From: Mucilaginibacter pankratovii
GTDB lineage: Bacteria > Bacteroidota > Bacteroidia > Sphingobacteriales > Sphingobacteriaceae
Length of the DNA stretch: 64,000 nt
Reading direction: 5' to 3'
Assembly: GCF_014773265.1 (NCBI RefSeq)
Contig: NZ_JACWMY010000004.1
Coordinates: 124,001 to 188,000 of the forward strand
The notes under the pieces are model-generated. The model worked only from the letters and a program-made list of their open reading frames with translations, was not told where the DNA came from and searched no databases. Position numbers and translations under genes: made by a program. Positions within the stretch are counted from its first letter, which is position 1, and every line of letters starts with the position of its first letter. Positions 18,055 through 27,909 of the stretch are shown here, in pieces.

Positions 18055-18671
18055 TTTAAACGTGCTTTGATGATCATGCTCATCCAAAGATATGGTATCC
18101 GCCCGCAACCCTCAAATTGCGTTACTGTAAACCCTTTGCCGCTAAGGAGGCTCCCCAACGTTTTAGCCGACCACATTTTGATATGCCCGCCAAGCCACAA
18201 AGGGCTCATGTGCTCGTCCCACCTATTTGTGATGCTAAGCAGCAGGTTTTTTAGGTAGCCGTGATAAGGCGTAGAGATGATCAATTCGCCATTCGCTATT
18301 AAGGCTTGTTTGCAAAAATCTATAAACTTCTCCGGGTCGTAAAGGTGTTCAATTACTTCGGTGGAAATGATAGTATCAAATTGCAGCCCCTGTAGTTCGG
18401 GGGGAAGTTCATTATTGCTCAGATCCTGCACAAAAAACCGCCCGGGGTTACCTTCAGCCGCAATGGCAATACCTTGTTCGGATGCATCCGTACCATAAGC
18501 GTTATAGCCTAACGATATCAGGTGATTTACCAGGTAACCGTTACCGCAACCCAGATCTAAAATACACCGGTTTTTGTCCTTATCCAGCATTTTTAGCAAT
18601 GGCCGCAGTGTATAGATCAGGTTATGCATAATAGCGTTGTCCTGGTATTGGTAGTCCCGGTAATCGCTCAT
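18051..18671 (-). CDS. SAM-dependent methyltransferase
   Basis: A class I methyltransferase, 206 residues. The SAM-binding motif I CILDLGCGNGYLVNHL lies near residue 38, motif II is YGTDASEQGI, and later FDTIISTEVIEHLYDPEKF is typical of the Methyltransf_11/23 group. It probably methylates a sugar or terminal residue of the glycan. The start ATG overlaps the previous stop by 4 bases (ATGA), and its stop overlaps the next gene, so it is tightly coupled. The methyl acceptor is unknown. Confidence 0.88.
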   Translation of the reverse strand: MSDYRDYQYQDNAIMHNLIYTLRPLLKMLDKDKNRCILDLGCGNGYLVNHLISLGYNAYGTDASEQGIAIAAEGNPGRFFVQDLSNNELPPELQGLQFDTIISTEVIEHLYDPEKFIDFCKQALIANGELIISTPYHGYLKNLLLSITNRWDEHMSPLWLGGHIKMWSAKTLGSLLSGKGFTVTQFEGCGRIPYLWMSMIIKARLN

Positions 18672-19801
18672 ACTTTAATTATTTGCTGGTAAAAGCGGAT
18701 GTATTTCTGTGCCAGAGCATCGCCTGTAAAATCGTTTCGCACAATGGCCGGGGCGGTTTGCCTGATGCTGTTTAATGTAGTCAGGCCGTTTGCGCCAATG
18801 TTGTTGATGGTATCGCTCACCGATTTTACGTTGGTTTGGCAGATCCAGCCAAAATTGTTCTCTTTTACATAATCGGCAAGGCCAACTGCTTCGCTTATTA
18901 ATACCGCGGTACCTACACCCAGGCTTTCTATCACTACGTTGCCAAAATTTTCATCGTGCGAGGGGAGTATCAGCAGATGGTGTTGTTGCAGCAGTTCAAA
19001 CTTATCGTCATCATAAAAACCCGCCCAGGTAATTTTATCTTCAATGCCATTTGTCAGCGATTTTAAATAATTGATGTAGTTTTCGTCGCCATCGCCGGCA
19101 ATGGTTAAATGGTAAGGCAGCGCAATAAATTTAAGGGCGTTTAGTAGAATGTCGAGCCCTTTTTTTTCTTCGATACGCGAAAAGAAAAGCAATTTTAATA
19201 CACCGCCCGGGGTAATGTGATCAAAACCACCAGGTTTACTTAGCTTCACAAAATTGGGCAACGCGGTTATGCTTAATGGCCTAACTAATTTGGCAACAGC
19301 CTCGCTTTCGTGGCTTGATGTGGTATGAATATGGCTTTTATTTAAAAGGTTTCCCCCCATCATTTTATGAATAAGACCTTTGGCGCCGATGTTTTTGTTG
19401 TTGAAAGAATAGGTGCTTAACATGCCCCGGGGCGATATAACAACGGGCACCTTGCGGGCTAACGCTATTGCGCAAGATAGCACAGATACCAAATTCCACC
19501 ACGCATGGATGTGTATGGCATCAAACTCTTTAGCATGTTTCCACAAGGCCTTAAGTAAGGCAGGCGAAAAATGGGTATGGTCTTTTGTTATTCGCTTAAA
19601 ATAAGTTACCAGCGCTCCATCTACATTTATCGGCACGGCTGTATCAACGGCCAGCTCCCGGGCGCCGTTGGCGGTAGTAGTAAATACATTGATAGCAACG
19701 CCGGCTTTGGATAACTCCTCGCACAGCATAGCTACCGACATAGTTGGCCCCCCGTAAATAACGGCAGGCTTATAAGCGGCGGTTATATGCAGTATCTTCA
19801 C
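18668..19801 (-). CDS. Glycosyltransferase family 4
   Basis: A GT-B enzyme, 377 residues. The N-terminal domain begins MKILHITAAYKPAVIYGGPT; the C-terminal donor domain contains LLFFSRIEEKKGLDILLNAL and the E-x7-E element in DENFGNVVIESLGVGTAV. I chose GTG 19801, which overlaps the previous stop as GTGA and gives a canonical start, over the ATG at 19867 inside the upstream gene. It sits directly after the Wzy-like gene, where exosortase Y loci carry an associated glycosyltransferase. The sugar is unknown. Confidence 0.88.
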   Translation of the reverse strand: MKILHITAAYKPAVIYGGPTMSVAMLCEELSKAGVAINVFTTTANGARELAVDTAVPINVDGALVTYFKRITKDHTHFSPALLKALWKHAKEFDAIHIHAWWNLVSVLSCAIALARKVPVVISPRGMLSTYSFNNKNIGAKGLIHKMMGGNLLNKSHIHTTSSHESEAVAKLVRPLSITALPNFVKLSKPGGFDHITPGGVLKLLFFSRIEEKKGLDILLNALKFIALPYHLTIAGDGDENYINYLKSLTNGIEDKITWAGFYDDDKFELLQQHHLLILPSHDENFGNVVIESLGVGTAVLISEAVGLADYVKENNFGWICQTNVKSVSDTINNIGANGLTTLNSIRQTAPAIVRNDFTGDALAQKYIRFYQQIIKV

Positions 19802-21192
19802 ACCTTTCTTAGGATATGTCTTTTTCTTAAAATATGGAATATGCCCAGCATACTCATATAGCTCCAAAATACCGAGTTGATAATAAATTCAAAACTCAAT
19901 CCACGCCATAAGATCTGGAATAAGCCACTAAATATAAGCGCCGTGCCTAAAATATAACCACCAAACAATCGCTCGGCCTTTATTGAAATTAATTGCGCAA
20001 TTGCGCCGTACAAAAACATCGATAAAAAAACGCCGATAGGCCCGGCAGACAAGTAACCATCTACTATATACGCCGGTTTGGCCGATACGTTCGATCCGCT
20101 GTTAACCACACCGGCTTTATACACGCGCGCCATTACCAATTCTTCGGTAATAGGTTTCCCCTGCCAAAAAATACGCGGCACAATGGCAATTGCCGATTGT
20201 TTTAAAAGTTCGGTGCCGTAATAATCCACCGTTTGCGGGGTGCTTTTTACAAACGTGGTAAACATGTCTATCTCGCTTAACCTTAATACCAGGAACGTCC
20301 AGGTTGAAGTATTTTCATCGTTTAAAGCTGCATCAAGTGATTGTTGTGCGGCTTCGTCGGTGTTTACATCATCAGACCAGGCAGCTTGCCGGTAACTGTT
20401 AACGTAGGCTGGTAACACAATGAACAGCGAAAATAATAGGGGAATGAAAGTGATAAGCACAACCTTTTTATAGCTTGGGTATAAAAAAATACCCAAAACC
20501 AACACACTTATAATAATAGGTTCTTTAAACCCCGAAGTTAATGCAATATAGAAGTTAACAACATACAAAACACTACACACTAAGGTGTTAACGGCTTTTT
20601 TTAATGGGATAGCAAATGCAAGTGCAAGTGTGCCTGCAATAAAGCTAAGCGCACTAAACTGGACTGAAAACTGTGACAATCCCGGCAGCTTGATGAGGAT
20701 GGTTGATAATGGAAAGCTGATGATAGCGATCTTCATCAGCAGGCCCGCTAACGTACTCGATTCGATCTTGTACTCTTTTTTTTTGGGGTACTTCATAAAC
20801 ATCAGTATCCCCGAAATGAAGGCCGCATGCCCAAGGCAATATAACCGCTGGCATTGTGCCGTGAGCTCTAATTTTTCTTTATCTATTAAAAAGTACGTTG
20901 GCCCGGCATGAAATTCATCGTAGCCCAGTACACTAAAAAAATAGAATATGGAAGTGGTACAGGTATACCCGGCAAAAATAATGTGCATAACAAATAAGGG
21001 GCGCATTAACTGCTCGCCCAGGGGCCTGTCGTTGGGGATTGGCCTTACCCAGCCGGATAGTGTTAAAAAGAAAATAACGAACGAACCCAGCCAGGCTATG
21101 ATGTAAGACAGATACGGATCGCCCCTGAACATGTAGGCAATTACCCAAGGCATAAAAAGCACAATATACCTTTCTATGCCTTTACCACCCAT
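19798..21192 (-). CDS. Wzy-like polysaccharide polymerase (exosortase-Y associated type)
   Basis: A 464-residue integral membrane protein with about 11-12 hydrophobic helices and a long periplasmic loop around residues 250-330 (AYVNSYRQAAWSDD to MFTTFVKSTPQ). This is the layout of O-antigen polymerases. There are no ABC permease features. With the exosortase four genes downstream it fits the exosortase Y-associated Wzy-like family, which would join repeat units in the periplasm. Sequence identity within this group is low, so the role rests on topology and context. Confidence 0.7.
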   Translation of the reverse strand: MGGKGIERYIVLFMPWVIAYMFRGDPYLSYIIAWLGSFVIFFLTLSGWVRPIPNDRPLGEQLMRPLFVMHIIFAGYTCTTSIFYFFSVLGYDEFHAGPTYFLIDKEKLELTAQCQRLYCLGHAAFISGILMFMKYPKKKEYKIESSTLAGLLMKIAIISFPLSTILIKLPGLSQFSVQFSALSFIAGTLALAFAIPLKKAVNTLVCSVLYVVNFYIALTSGFKEPIIISVLVLGIFLYPSYKKVVLITFIPLLFSLFIVLPAYVNSYRQAAWSDDVNTDEAAQQSLDAALNDENTSTWTFLVLRLSEIDMFTTFVKSTPQTVDYYGTELLKQSAIAIVPRIFWQGKPITEELVMARVYKAGVVNSGSNVSAKPAYIVDGYLSAGPIGVFLSMFLYGAIAQLISIKAERLFGGYILGTALIFSGLFQILWRGLSFEFIINSVFWSYMSMLGIFHILRKRHILRKV

Positions 21193-21242
21193 TTTGCTTT
21201 TTGTTACTCACCAATAAATTACCAGTTGCAATAGTAATCATT

Positions 21243-22394
21243 TCAATTTATTACCGTGGTTTCGATGGCTTGGGCAATTTTCGTAAAATTCCGACCGGCT
21301 ATTATCTTCGCCGATTCCGTCCCCCATAACCTGAGATTTTCTTTTGATATGCAGAGGGTTGCCAAATTCAGAGAGAAGCTCTCTTTATCTTCAGCAATAA
21401 AAACAGAGCCATTTTTGCCCGGTTTAACCAGATCTGCAGCACAACCCGTTTTGTTTGATACCAGCACAGCCTTGCTGCAGGCCATTGCCTCGTTAACAGC
21501 CAGCCCCCATGTTTCATTCGGCCCCCGGGATGGCAGGCAAAAAAGATCGCAGGCCTGGTAAACAACAGGCATTACCGACTGGTTTTGAAAATCCATAAAA
21601 TGGATATTGGTATGGCCGTTTGCTTTTTGCTTTAACCGTGCCTCTAAAACGCCGTTACCAACCATCAGTAAATGAACGTTGCTTTGCGCAAGGCTTAAAA
21701 AGGCATCGATAAGTATCAGTGGGTCTTTTTTATCTTCAAATTTTCCGGCGAATAAAATCAGGATATCCTCATCCCTGATAGCTAAACCAGTCCTTAGTTC
21801 TTGGGCCTCACTTTGGCGGTTAGCTGCGAAACGGGTATTATCCACCGCGTGGGGAGCAAAAACCAGCTGCGGTTTTTTTAATCCATATTTTTCAAAATAG
21901 GCTTTGGTTGCCGTACCGGGATACAGGGCATAGTCTATATGGCGGTAAACCCATCGCAGGTATAAAAATCGCAGCAAGTTTTTAAGCCCCCATTGTTCAT
22001 CAAGCAAAGTAGAGTCGCCGCGAAACAATACCGGGATCTTGTTTTTAAAGTATTTTAAAACCCCGAGGTGGCTTTTATATGCCCAGCCGATAACCATAAC
22101 CGCATCAGCTTTCCAATTGGTAATAGCCGGGATAAGCCTGGGATTGATGATGCCTTTTGAGTGATGTGAGCCGGGTTCCGGGGCGGTGTTCTCAACAAAT
22201 TCGTACGGGTAACCATCTAGCAGCGGGATGTCCCAGCTTACATCGCGCCCAAAACCGGGATCGGTTTTTTTTAACGAGGATTGGCTCCAGGTATAAAACA
22301 CTTTAATATCAATATTGCCCCGCTGCGCCAGTAATTGAAAAACCGGCGCGTAGTATTGAATTGGGTGCGTGGTTACAATAGCTAATTTTCGCAT
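21243..22394 (-). CDS. Glycosyltransferase family 4
   Basis: A GT-B glycosyltransferase, 383 residues. The N-terminus is MRKLAIVTTHPIQYYAPVFQ; the donor domain has ILFAGKFEDKKDPLILIDAF, and PNETWGLAVNEAMACSKAVL carries the E-x7-E catalytic pair. It is probably a cytoplasmic-face enzyme building the lipid-linked repeat unit. The gap to the next gene (Wzy-like) is 50 bases, one of the larger gaps in this part of the run. Donor sugar and acceptor are not deducible. Confidence 0.9.
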   Translation of the reverse strand: MRKLAIVTTHPIQYYAPVFQLLAQRGNIDIKVFYTWSQSSLKKTDPGFGRDVSWDIPLLDGYPYEFVENTAPEPGSHHSKGIINPRLIPAITNWKADAVMVIGWAYKSHLGVLKYFKNKIPVLFRGDSTLLDEQWGLKNLLRFLYLRWVYRHIDYALYPGTATKAYFEKYGLKKPQLVFAPHAVDNTRFAANRQSEAQELRTGLAIRDEDILILFAGKFEDKKDPLILIDAFLSLAQSNVHLLMVGNGVLEARLKQKANGHTNIHFMDFQNQSVMPVVYQACDLFCLPSRGPNETWGLAVNEAMACSKAVLVSNKTGCAADLVKPGKNGSVFIAEDKESFSLNLATLCISKENLRLWGTESAKIIAGRNFTKIAQAIETTVIN

Positions 22395-22421
22395 AGTGCT
22401 TTGGCGCCAGTTAGATGGAAT

Positions 22422-23705
22422 TTAAGGCCGGTCATTTTTTATAGCGACATTAAAAAGCTCGCATTGAAGCTGTGTTTTGGTTTGTGCGAGGTGGGTTTTT
22501 ACCGCTTCGGCAGATAAACTGATTGGTAAATTTGACTTACTATCCAGTGCAAGTAAAAAATCGTTTATGTTTTGCGGGGTTATGTTGTCATAGTTATACA
22601 CTGTATCGATGCAAAAATCTTTAAGTATCCCTATTGCCGGGCTTTGCGGATTAAATACCGCCAGCAGTGGTTTCCGTGTTAGCAGGTAGGGGTATATTTT
22701 TGAGGCGGTATATTTTGCGTCGTCAGATCCCGGGATGAACAATGCATCGGCCTGCATTAATACCGCCAGGGAATGGTAGTAACTTATCCTGTCGGTTACT
22801 TCAATTACCTGGTTGGTTAACCCTAAGCTTTCCGCAAGAGGTAAAATGCTTGGCTTGCCGAGGCCTACAGGTGCATAACTGGTGCCAATAAAGTAAAATT
22901 TAAGCCGCGAAAAAAAGGCCGGATCAGTTTTTAGGCCCTGCGCCAGTGCGTCAAACACCGGCTTAATAGCCTTGTGCATATCGGTACCACCGCGGCCTAC
23001 ATAAACAATATTGATATCATCCGGGTTCAATAGCTGTTTAAACTCTCGCTGGTGCTCAACTGCAATATCCAGATCCGGCGGAAACATGCCAAAGGTAATG
23101 GTAGCCGTGGGAACGTTTTTGATGGAGGGATAGCGGTTTTGCAGATCGGTAATATACTGCCCGGAAACGGCGATAAGCCCGTTGGCATTTTTAATAGCGG
23201 CGGGCTCCATATATTTATTCAGGCGGTACGAGAACCAGTACTTTGGCGGTTGCTGGCTTTTGGGCTTGTCCCGGTAATACTCAGAATGCCAGGGGTCCTG
23301 CATATCAATTACGTAGGGTATCTTAAATTTCTTTTTCCAATAAGCGCCCAATACACAAACCGGAAACTGCGTAGTAGAGAAATAAATAAGGTCGAATTGC
23401 TGCTGGCTTAAAAGCTTGTTTACATACTGGCGGTAATACCATAACGAGCGAAGGGCGATACTCCCAAGCCCAAGTTTGGAGGACCGGCGTTTATCAAAAG
23501 CCTTCACTTTGTGAATTTTTATCGCCGGCGGCACGCTTTGTAATAGTAGTTCGTCCTGCACCATATCGGTATACAAAGTGTCAACGGTAACCACCTCTGC
23601 CGCCCATCCGTGCTGCTCAAAAAAAGGCAGACTTGTGCGCACCCGGTGCATATCTGCCGCGTTTACGGGCGGGAAATAGGGCGATATGATCAGTACTTTC
23701 TTCAA
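22422..23705 (-). CDS. Glycosyltransferase (GT4-like)
   Basis: A 427-residue GT-B-type protein. The N-terminus VLIISPYFPPVNAADMHRVR is the pattern of WcaI/WbuB-like transferases. The middle has YVIDMQDPWHSEY, and the C-terminal region DAKYTASKIYPYLLTRKPLLAV occupies the donor site position. It starts at TTG 23705, overlapping the upstream stop as TTGA. A Lys/Glu-poor donor loop makes the subfamily uncertain. Confidence 0.8.
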   Translation of the reverse strand: MKKVLIISPYFPPVNAADMHRVRTSLPFFEQHGWAAEVVTVDTLYTDMVQDELLLQSVPPAIKIHKVKAFDKRRSSKLGLGSIALRSLWYYRQYVNKLLSQQQFDLIYFSTTQFPVCVLGAYWKKKFKIPYVIDMQDPWHSEYYRDKPKSQQPPKYWFSYRLNKYMEPAAIKNANGLIAVSGQYITDLQNRYPSIKNVPTATITFGMFPPDLDIAVEHQREFKQLLNPDDINIVYVGRGGTDMHKAIKPVFDALAQGLKTDPAFFSRLKFYFIGTSYAPVGLGKPSILPLAESLGLTNQVIEVTDRISYYHSLAVLMQADALFIPGSDDAKYTASKIYPYLLTRKPLLAVFNPQSPAIGILKDFCIDTVYNYDNITPQNINDFLLALDSKSNLPISLSAEAVKTHLAQTKTQLQCELFNVAIKNDRP

Positions 23706-24922
23706 GCTTGAAAGGTGTTGGTTATGATGTCGCCGAATTTATGGCTTTCGGTTTCCCAGTTCAATTCAGTTTGCCCCAATTGGTAATTGCCGAGGCGCGT
23801 TTGATATAAAGCCTCCGGGTTTTGCAGGTATTCGTTTAAACAATTTGCAAGACTTTTGGTGCTGTTTTTTTGGTAGAGCTTGCCGGCAGCAGGGTATTCC
23901 GACAGGAAAAGGCTCTGCGCCTGTGTATCGCTTGCGATGATAGCCAGCCCGCTTTGCAGGTAGGTGAAGATCTTATTTGTTAAGCAGATCTCCCTGTTTA
24001 AGGTGCTGCCTGTTTCGCTGGCCATACCGATATCAAATTGCGCTGCGAATGCCATCAGTTCATCAGGCGGGATGGGCGGGTGATAAATTATCCGGGTTGG
24101 CTGCACATTGGTTTTAATGGCTATATCCAGCAATGTTGCCTTGTATCCGGCCGTGCAGCTGCCCAAAAGGTGCAACTCGGTTGCCGGTGCTTCGCCCATG
24201 GCTGCTACAATGTTTTCTAATCCCCTGTCGGCCCCAATGGTTTGCGAGAACCAGAAGAGCTTAACAATATTCGTAGTCTTGCGACTTGTATTAAACGGTG
24301 ATTTGATTTTCGGGAATACGTTATTGATCACCTGCGGTTGAAGGCTGGGATAAGCCTTGCGATAATTAGCCGCTATCAGCGGACTGGCAGCTGTAAAATA
24401 ATCGGTACGGTTAAAATATTTTACTTCGATGTATTTATTCAGCAGATACATCATTGAAACATCGTTGAACTGGGCGGAGTGCATGTCTTCCGCGTCATAA
24501 CCTATTTTACACCCCATATACTTAGCCGCCAGCACGGCGGCGGGCAGGGCGCCGAGGTTGTGGGCGATGTAGAGGTCGGTTTTAATTTTTTTTGCTGCTT
24601 TTAGTGCTTCGCTATGTGTTCTGCTGATCGCGTTCTCGGGAATACCCCATCCTTTAAAATAGCTGAAAAATATTTGGCAAAGCTTTTGGCGAAGCCTTGT
24701 TTTATAGTAGGTAAATTTCGATTTAACAGGATCACCGCCCTGGGAGATGTACATGCCCGGGTTTTGGTTGATGATGCTTTCATCTAATTGTTGTGCCCAG
24801 GGCTGGTAAAAACAGTAGATCACCTTTACGTTATAACCAAGGCCGCTTAAAAAATCTGCCTCTTTTACCAGGCGGGGGTTGGTGGCTGGCTGGCCGGTAG
24901 TAATAAGGGTAATATTCCTCAT
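23702..24922 (-). CDS. Glycosyltransferase (GT4-like)
   Basis: A 406-residue GT-B-type glycosyltransferase. The N-terminal domain starts MRNITLITTGQPATNPRLVK and has GYDAEDMHSAQF; the donor domain has LFWFSQTIGADRGLENIVAAM and the loop FDIGMASETGSTLNREICLTNKIFTYLQSG. The ATG overlaps the previous stop by 4 bases (ATGA), and its own stop overlaps the next TTG start. The N-terminal pattern recurs in transferases of Bacteroidota capsule loci. Specificity is unknown. Confidence 0.8.
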   Translation of the reverse strand: MRNITLITTGQPATNPRLVKEADFLSGLGYNVKVIYCFYQPWAQQLDESIINQNPGMYISQGGDPVKSKFTYYKTRLRQKLCQIFFSYFKGWGIPENAISRTHSEALKAAKKIKTDLYIAHNLGALPAAVLAAKYMGCKIGYDAEDMHSAQFNDVSMMYLLNKYIEVKYFNRTDYFTAASPLIAANYRKAYPSLQPQVINNVFPKIKSPFNTSRKTTNIVKLFWFSQTIGADRGLENIVAAMGEAPATELHLLGSCTAGYKATLLDIAIKTNVQPTRIIYHPPIPPDELMAFAAQFDIGMASETGSTLNREICLTNKIFTYLQSGLAIIASDTQAQSLFLSEYPAAGKLYQKNSTKSLANCLNEYLQNPEALYQTRLGNYQLGQTELNWETESHKFGDIITNTFQA

Positions 24923-25944
24923 TTGGCTACCATGCGCTTATAAAGTTCTTCGTATTGGTTGCCTATAGTATCCGAGCTGAATTTTCCTTCGGCAATACGG
25001 CGGCAATCCGCCCTGTTAATTTTGGGGATATCTTTAGCGAAAGCGGCCATTTCTTCCCGGGTATCGCATAAAAAGCCATTTACGCCGTGTTGCACAACCT
25101 CCGGTACCGAGCCACGCTTAAAGCCAATTACCGGCGTACCGCAGGCCAAAGCTTCGGCCATTACAATACCAAAAGGTTCATCCCAGGTTACGGGCATCAG
25201 GAATGCGGCCGCCGCTCCCAGCAACTCGTTTTTTTGGCTGTTGTTTACCGGGCCAATATAAGTTACCTGTTTGCCATCAATAAATGGCTTTACTTTTTCT
25301 TCGAAGTATGCCTGGTGGATGGTTTCATCGGGCACGTTGCCGGCAATAACGAGTTTTCGGCCGGTAGCGAGGGCCGTTTGGATGGCTATATCCGTTCCTT
25401 TCTCTTTTTGGATCCTCCCCAGGAAAACCAAGGGAGCATCGTCGGCAACCGCAGGCGTAAAGGTATACTCAGCCGTATCAACTCCGTTATAAATGGTAGT
25501 AACCGGCGCGTAAGGCACTATCTGATTAGAGATATAATCGCTGCAACCCGTAAAATGGACAGAACCTTCACGGGCAAATTTTATAACCTTTTTTACCTGC
25601 GAAAGAGTTGGTTGCAACTGGTAGGATACAACTTTTGGCAGCTTGCTCAGCATTAGCAAAGCAATATTGCTCATGCGGCCAAAAGTGTGTATCACATCAA
25701 ACTTTTTGAAGGCTATTTTTGAAGTGAGGGCATTGATGCGGATCATATCCGGCAGGCCATAATGGTCAGATTCGTGATACCCGACAAGCGCGCAGCCGGG
25801 TTTGGAGCGCTCGTTTGCGTAGAGGGTAACATCGTGCCCTTTGGCAATCAATTCCTGTATCAGCATGTAAACAATACGTTCAATGCCGCCATATTTCTCG
25901 GGCGGTACGGGGATGAGCGGATTTACGATGATGGCTATTTTCAA
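24919..25944 (-). CDS. Glycosyltransferase family 4
   Basis: A 341-residue GT-B transferase. The N-terminus is MKIAIIVNPLIPVPPEKYGG followed by IERI, the KYGGIER mark of one GT4 branch. The donor domain has LVFLGRIQKEKGTDIAIQTA, and EPFGIVMAEALACGTPVIGF holds the paired catalytic Glu. The only reasonable start is TTG 25944, three bases after the previous stop. It adds one sugar to the repeat unit; which sugar is unknown. Confidence 0.9.
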   Translation of the reverse strand: MKIAIIVNPLIPVPPEKYGGIERIVYMLIQELIAKGHDVTLYANERSKPGCALVGYHESDHYGLPDMIRINALTSKIAFKKFDVIHTFGRMSNIALLMLSKLPKVVSYQLQPTLSQVKKVIKFAREGSVHFTGCSDYISNQIVPYAPVTTIYNGVDTAEYTFTPAVADDAPLVFLGRIQKEKGTDIAIQTALATGRKLVIAGNVPDETIHQAYFEEKVKPFIDGKQVTYIGPVNNSQKNELLGAAAAFLMPVTWDEPFGIVMAEALACGTPVIGFKRGSVPEVVQHGVNGFLCDTREEMAAFAKDIPKINRADCRRIAEGKFSSDTIGNQYEELYKRMVAK

Positions 25945-25947
25945 TGC

Positions 25948-27114
25948 TTATCCAAAAATGATTTTCCTGATCAACGTCAGCGACCGGGGGATACTGTGGT
26001 CGTTTAAAGCCCTCTGCTGCCCGTTACGCCTTAACAGCGTTCGTTTTTCTTTGTTTTTTAGCAGCTCGTTTGCCTTTTCAACTAATTCATTGGCATTTTT
26101 ATAACTCCAGATCTCTTTATCGAGGTCGTATAAATGCGGCAAGCCGTCGGTATACTCGGTTAAATAACATGCGCCCAGCATGGGGGCTTCAATATCCCGC
26201 AAACGGGAATAAGTAAGCGGGTGGCTGTTGGGCTTTTTATAGGTGGGCACGCGGTTAATGCCCAGTGTTACCGTGCTGTTTTGGGTTATGCTGATATATT
26301 CTTCAAAAGCAGGGCTTTCAAAAAGATGGTCGCCCGGGATGACCGTTACCGGTGCTTTTTGCAGCCTGTTGGTATGCCTTATAGCCCAGCCCTTAAGACC
26401 GTGCTGCTGCACAAAGCGGTACTGGTTTAATAAGGTTTGCTGCAGGGAGGCTTTTGCCGGTATTGCAGATGCGTTGGTATTGCCCGTATTTAGCCAGCCG
26501 CTGCCGCCGATACGCACATTCAGCCCCTTTTGCATGACTTCGCTTAATAACTGTTCCCTTAAAACATCTTTCGACCCGATGAAGGTGGCCCCGGGTAGTT
26601 CTTTTGCGAGCAAGGCATCCCGAAAATTCGGCGCTACCCAAATGGGCATCGGCAGGTTGATGTGCTTTATCTTGGCCGCTTTGTACGTGGGTAACGCCTC
26701 ATATTCGGGCACCCACACCAGGTCGAAAATTTTGAATTGAGGCGGAATGGTTTTAAACTCCCGTACGTTATCACAATAAAAATTAACGCAGGGGATGCCC
26801 AATTTTTGGATCTGCCTGATAGCATGCTCCTCTATTTGTTTTGGATAGAGGTAGCACAGGAACAGGTCAATCTTCCCCGGGTTGTTTTGAATGTAATTGA
26901 TGGTGGCTTGCCAGGTTTTATCCTTCCAGCGCTGTAATTCGGCAGAACCTTCGGTATAAATAAGCCCTTCCGCCCAATCAGCATCCGGCACTTCCAGGTA
27001 TTGCATGCCTGCCTCATTTATCCCGTTTTTGATATAGAACTCCCAAAAACGGTAACCGGGTACCGGGTGGGGCTGGTCTGTTTTGTCCTGCAGAAAAGAG
27101 AGCAGGATCCTCAT
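25948..27114 (-). CDS. CgeB-like glycosyltransferase
   Basis: A 388-residue GT-B-type protein. A DUF3880-like N-terminal half (IDLFLCYLYPKQIEEHAIRQ) is followed by a C-terminal half matching the CgeB or Glyco_trans_1_2 layout: HPLTYSRLRDIEAPMLGACY, then LTEYTDGLPHLYDLDKEI and an Asn-Glu-Leu-rich helix. It starts at ATG 27114 with an ATGA overlap. The C-terminus ends with RSLTLIRKIIFG just before the TTG of the next gene. Its acceptor is unknown. Confidence 0.8.
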   Translation of the reverse strand: MRILLSFLQDKTDQPHPVPGYRFWEFYIKNGINEAGMQYLEVPDADWAEGLIYTEGSAELQRWKDKTWQATINYIQNNPGKIDLFLCYLYPKQIEEHAIRQIQKLGIPCVNFYCDNVREFKTIPPQFKIFDLVWVPEYEALPTYKAAKIKHINLPMPIWVAPNFRDALLAKELPGATFIGSKDVLREQLLSEVMQKGLNVRIGGSGWLNTGNTNASAIPAKASLQQTLLNQYRFVQQHGLKGWAIRHTNRLQKAPVTVIPGDHLFESPAFEEYISITQNSTVTLGINRVPTYKKPNSHPLTYSRLRDIEAPMLGACYLTEYTDGLPHLYDLDKEIWSYKNANELVEKANELLKNKEKRTLLRRNGQQRALNDHSIPRSLTLIRKIIFG

Positions 27115-27881
27115 TTACGGCGCTTAAACAATACGTCTATCTGGTTCAGTTCGGTACCGATTGGGGTGTTATTGCCAAAGGCAAACAGGTGGATATTAAA
27201 ACAGGCAAGGTAGTTTGCAATTTCGAGGAAGCCGGGCTGCCCGTAATAGTATTCTTTAAAAGAAACCTCGCAAATGATATATGTTACATCATTAAGGTAA
27301 GTGTCCAATCCCTTTAAAGCTTCCAGCTCAAAGCCTTGTATGTCCAGCTTAATAATATCGGGCGCCGGGATGGTTTTATCCTTTATAAGGCCGTCGAGGC
27401 GTTTGATCTTAACCGGCAGTTCTTTTTCTTTTTTGATGTTAAAGTGCTCAAACTCCAGCGGCGTAGCTACCAGCAAACTGGATGAATCGGAATAGCTGGA
27501 TATATTGATAAGGCCCGTAGTATCCTCATTACCCAAACAAAATTCGTGCAGATGAATGTCGGTTAAGTTTTTACAGCTATCGTTAAACTGGCTGTTATGA
27601 TCGGGCAGCGGTTCAAAGGCATCTACCCGCGCGTTCGGGAAAATGGCTTTGGCAAGCAGTGTCCAGGTGCCCACATTGCTGCCGATATCATAGATATTGG
27701 GCGATGCAGTAAGCCCTGCATCATCACGTATAATTTCCAGTAATTCTAAAGAATCGATATGCCCCAAACCAAGCTGAGCGGCCGGGGTATGCTGTAGTTT
27801 TTTAAACCTGCGCCTTCTCTTTATGGCAAGTGCGGCCCTTTCGATGAGTTTTAGTGGCTGATATAAGAGAGAATAGTTCAT
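27111..27881 (-). CDS. FkbM-family methyltransferase (1)
   Basis: A SAM-dependent O-methyltransferase of the FkbM type, 256 residues. Motif I is IYDIGSNVGTWTLLAKAI, then VDAFEPLPDHNSQF, and the FkbM hallmark IKLDIQGFELEALKGLD near residue 190. Such enzymes methylate sugar hydroxyls in polysaccharide loci. It is one of two tandem FkbM genes here, but it differs strongly in sequence from the next one, so recent duplication is unlikely. The ATG at 27881 is 28 bases downstream of the other FkbM gene. Confidence 0.9.
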   Translation of the reverse strand: MNYSLLYQPLKLIERAALAIKRRRRFKKLQHTPAAQLGLGHIDSLELLEIIRDDAGLTASPNIYDIGSNVGTWTLLAKAIFPNARVDAFEPLPDHNSQFNDSCKNLTDIHLHEFCLGNEDTTGLINISSYSDSSSLLVATPLEFEHFNIKKEKELPVKIKRLDGLIKDKTIPAPDIIKLDIQGFELEALKGLDTYLNDVTYIICEVSFKEYYYGQPGFLEIANYLACFNIHLFAFGNNTPIGTELNQIDVLFKRRK

Positions 27882-27909
27882 AAAATTAAAACCCGGGGGA
27901 ATAGCAGCT

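Noticed and set aside
18055..18108. Longer N-terminus of the WaaE-like GT2, starting at TTG 18108
   Set aside because: The family core starts after it, it overlaps the methyltransferase by 58 bases, and a TTGA junction gives a better start.
19798..21192. Considered as the missing Wzm permease
   Set aside because: It has about 11-12 helices and a large periplasmic loop like a polymerase; Wzm has about six helices and is shorter. It is also nearly 30 kb away from Wzt.
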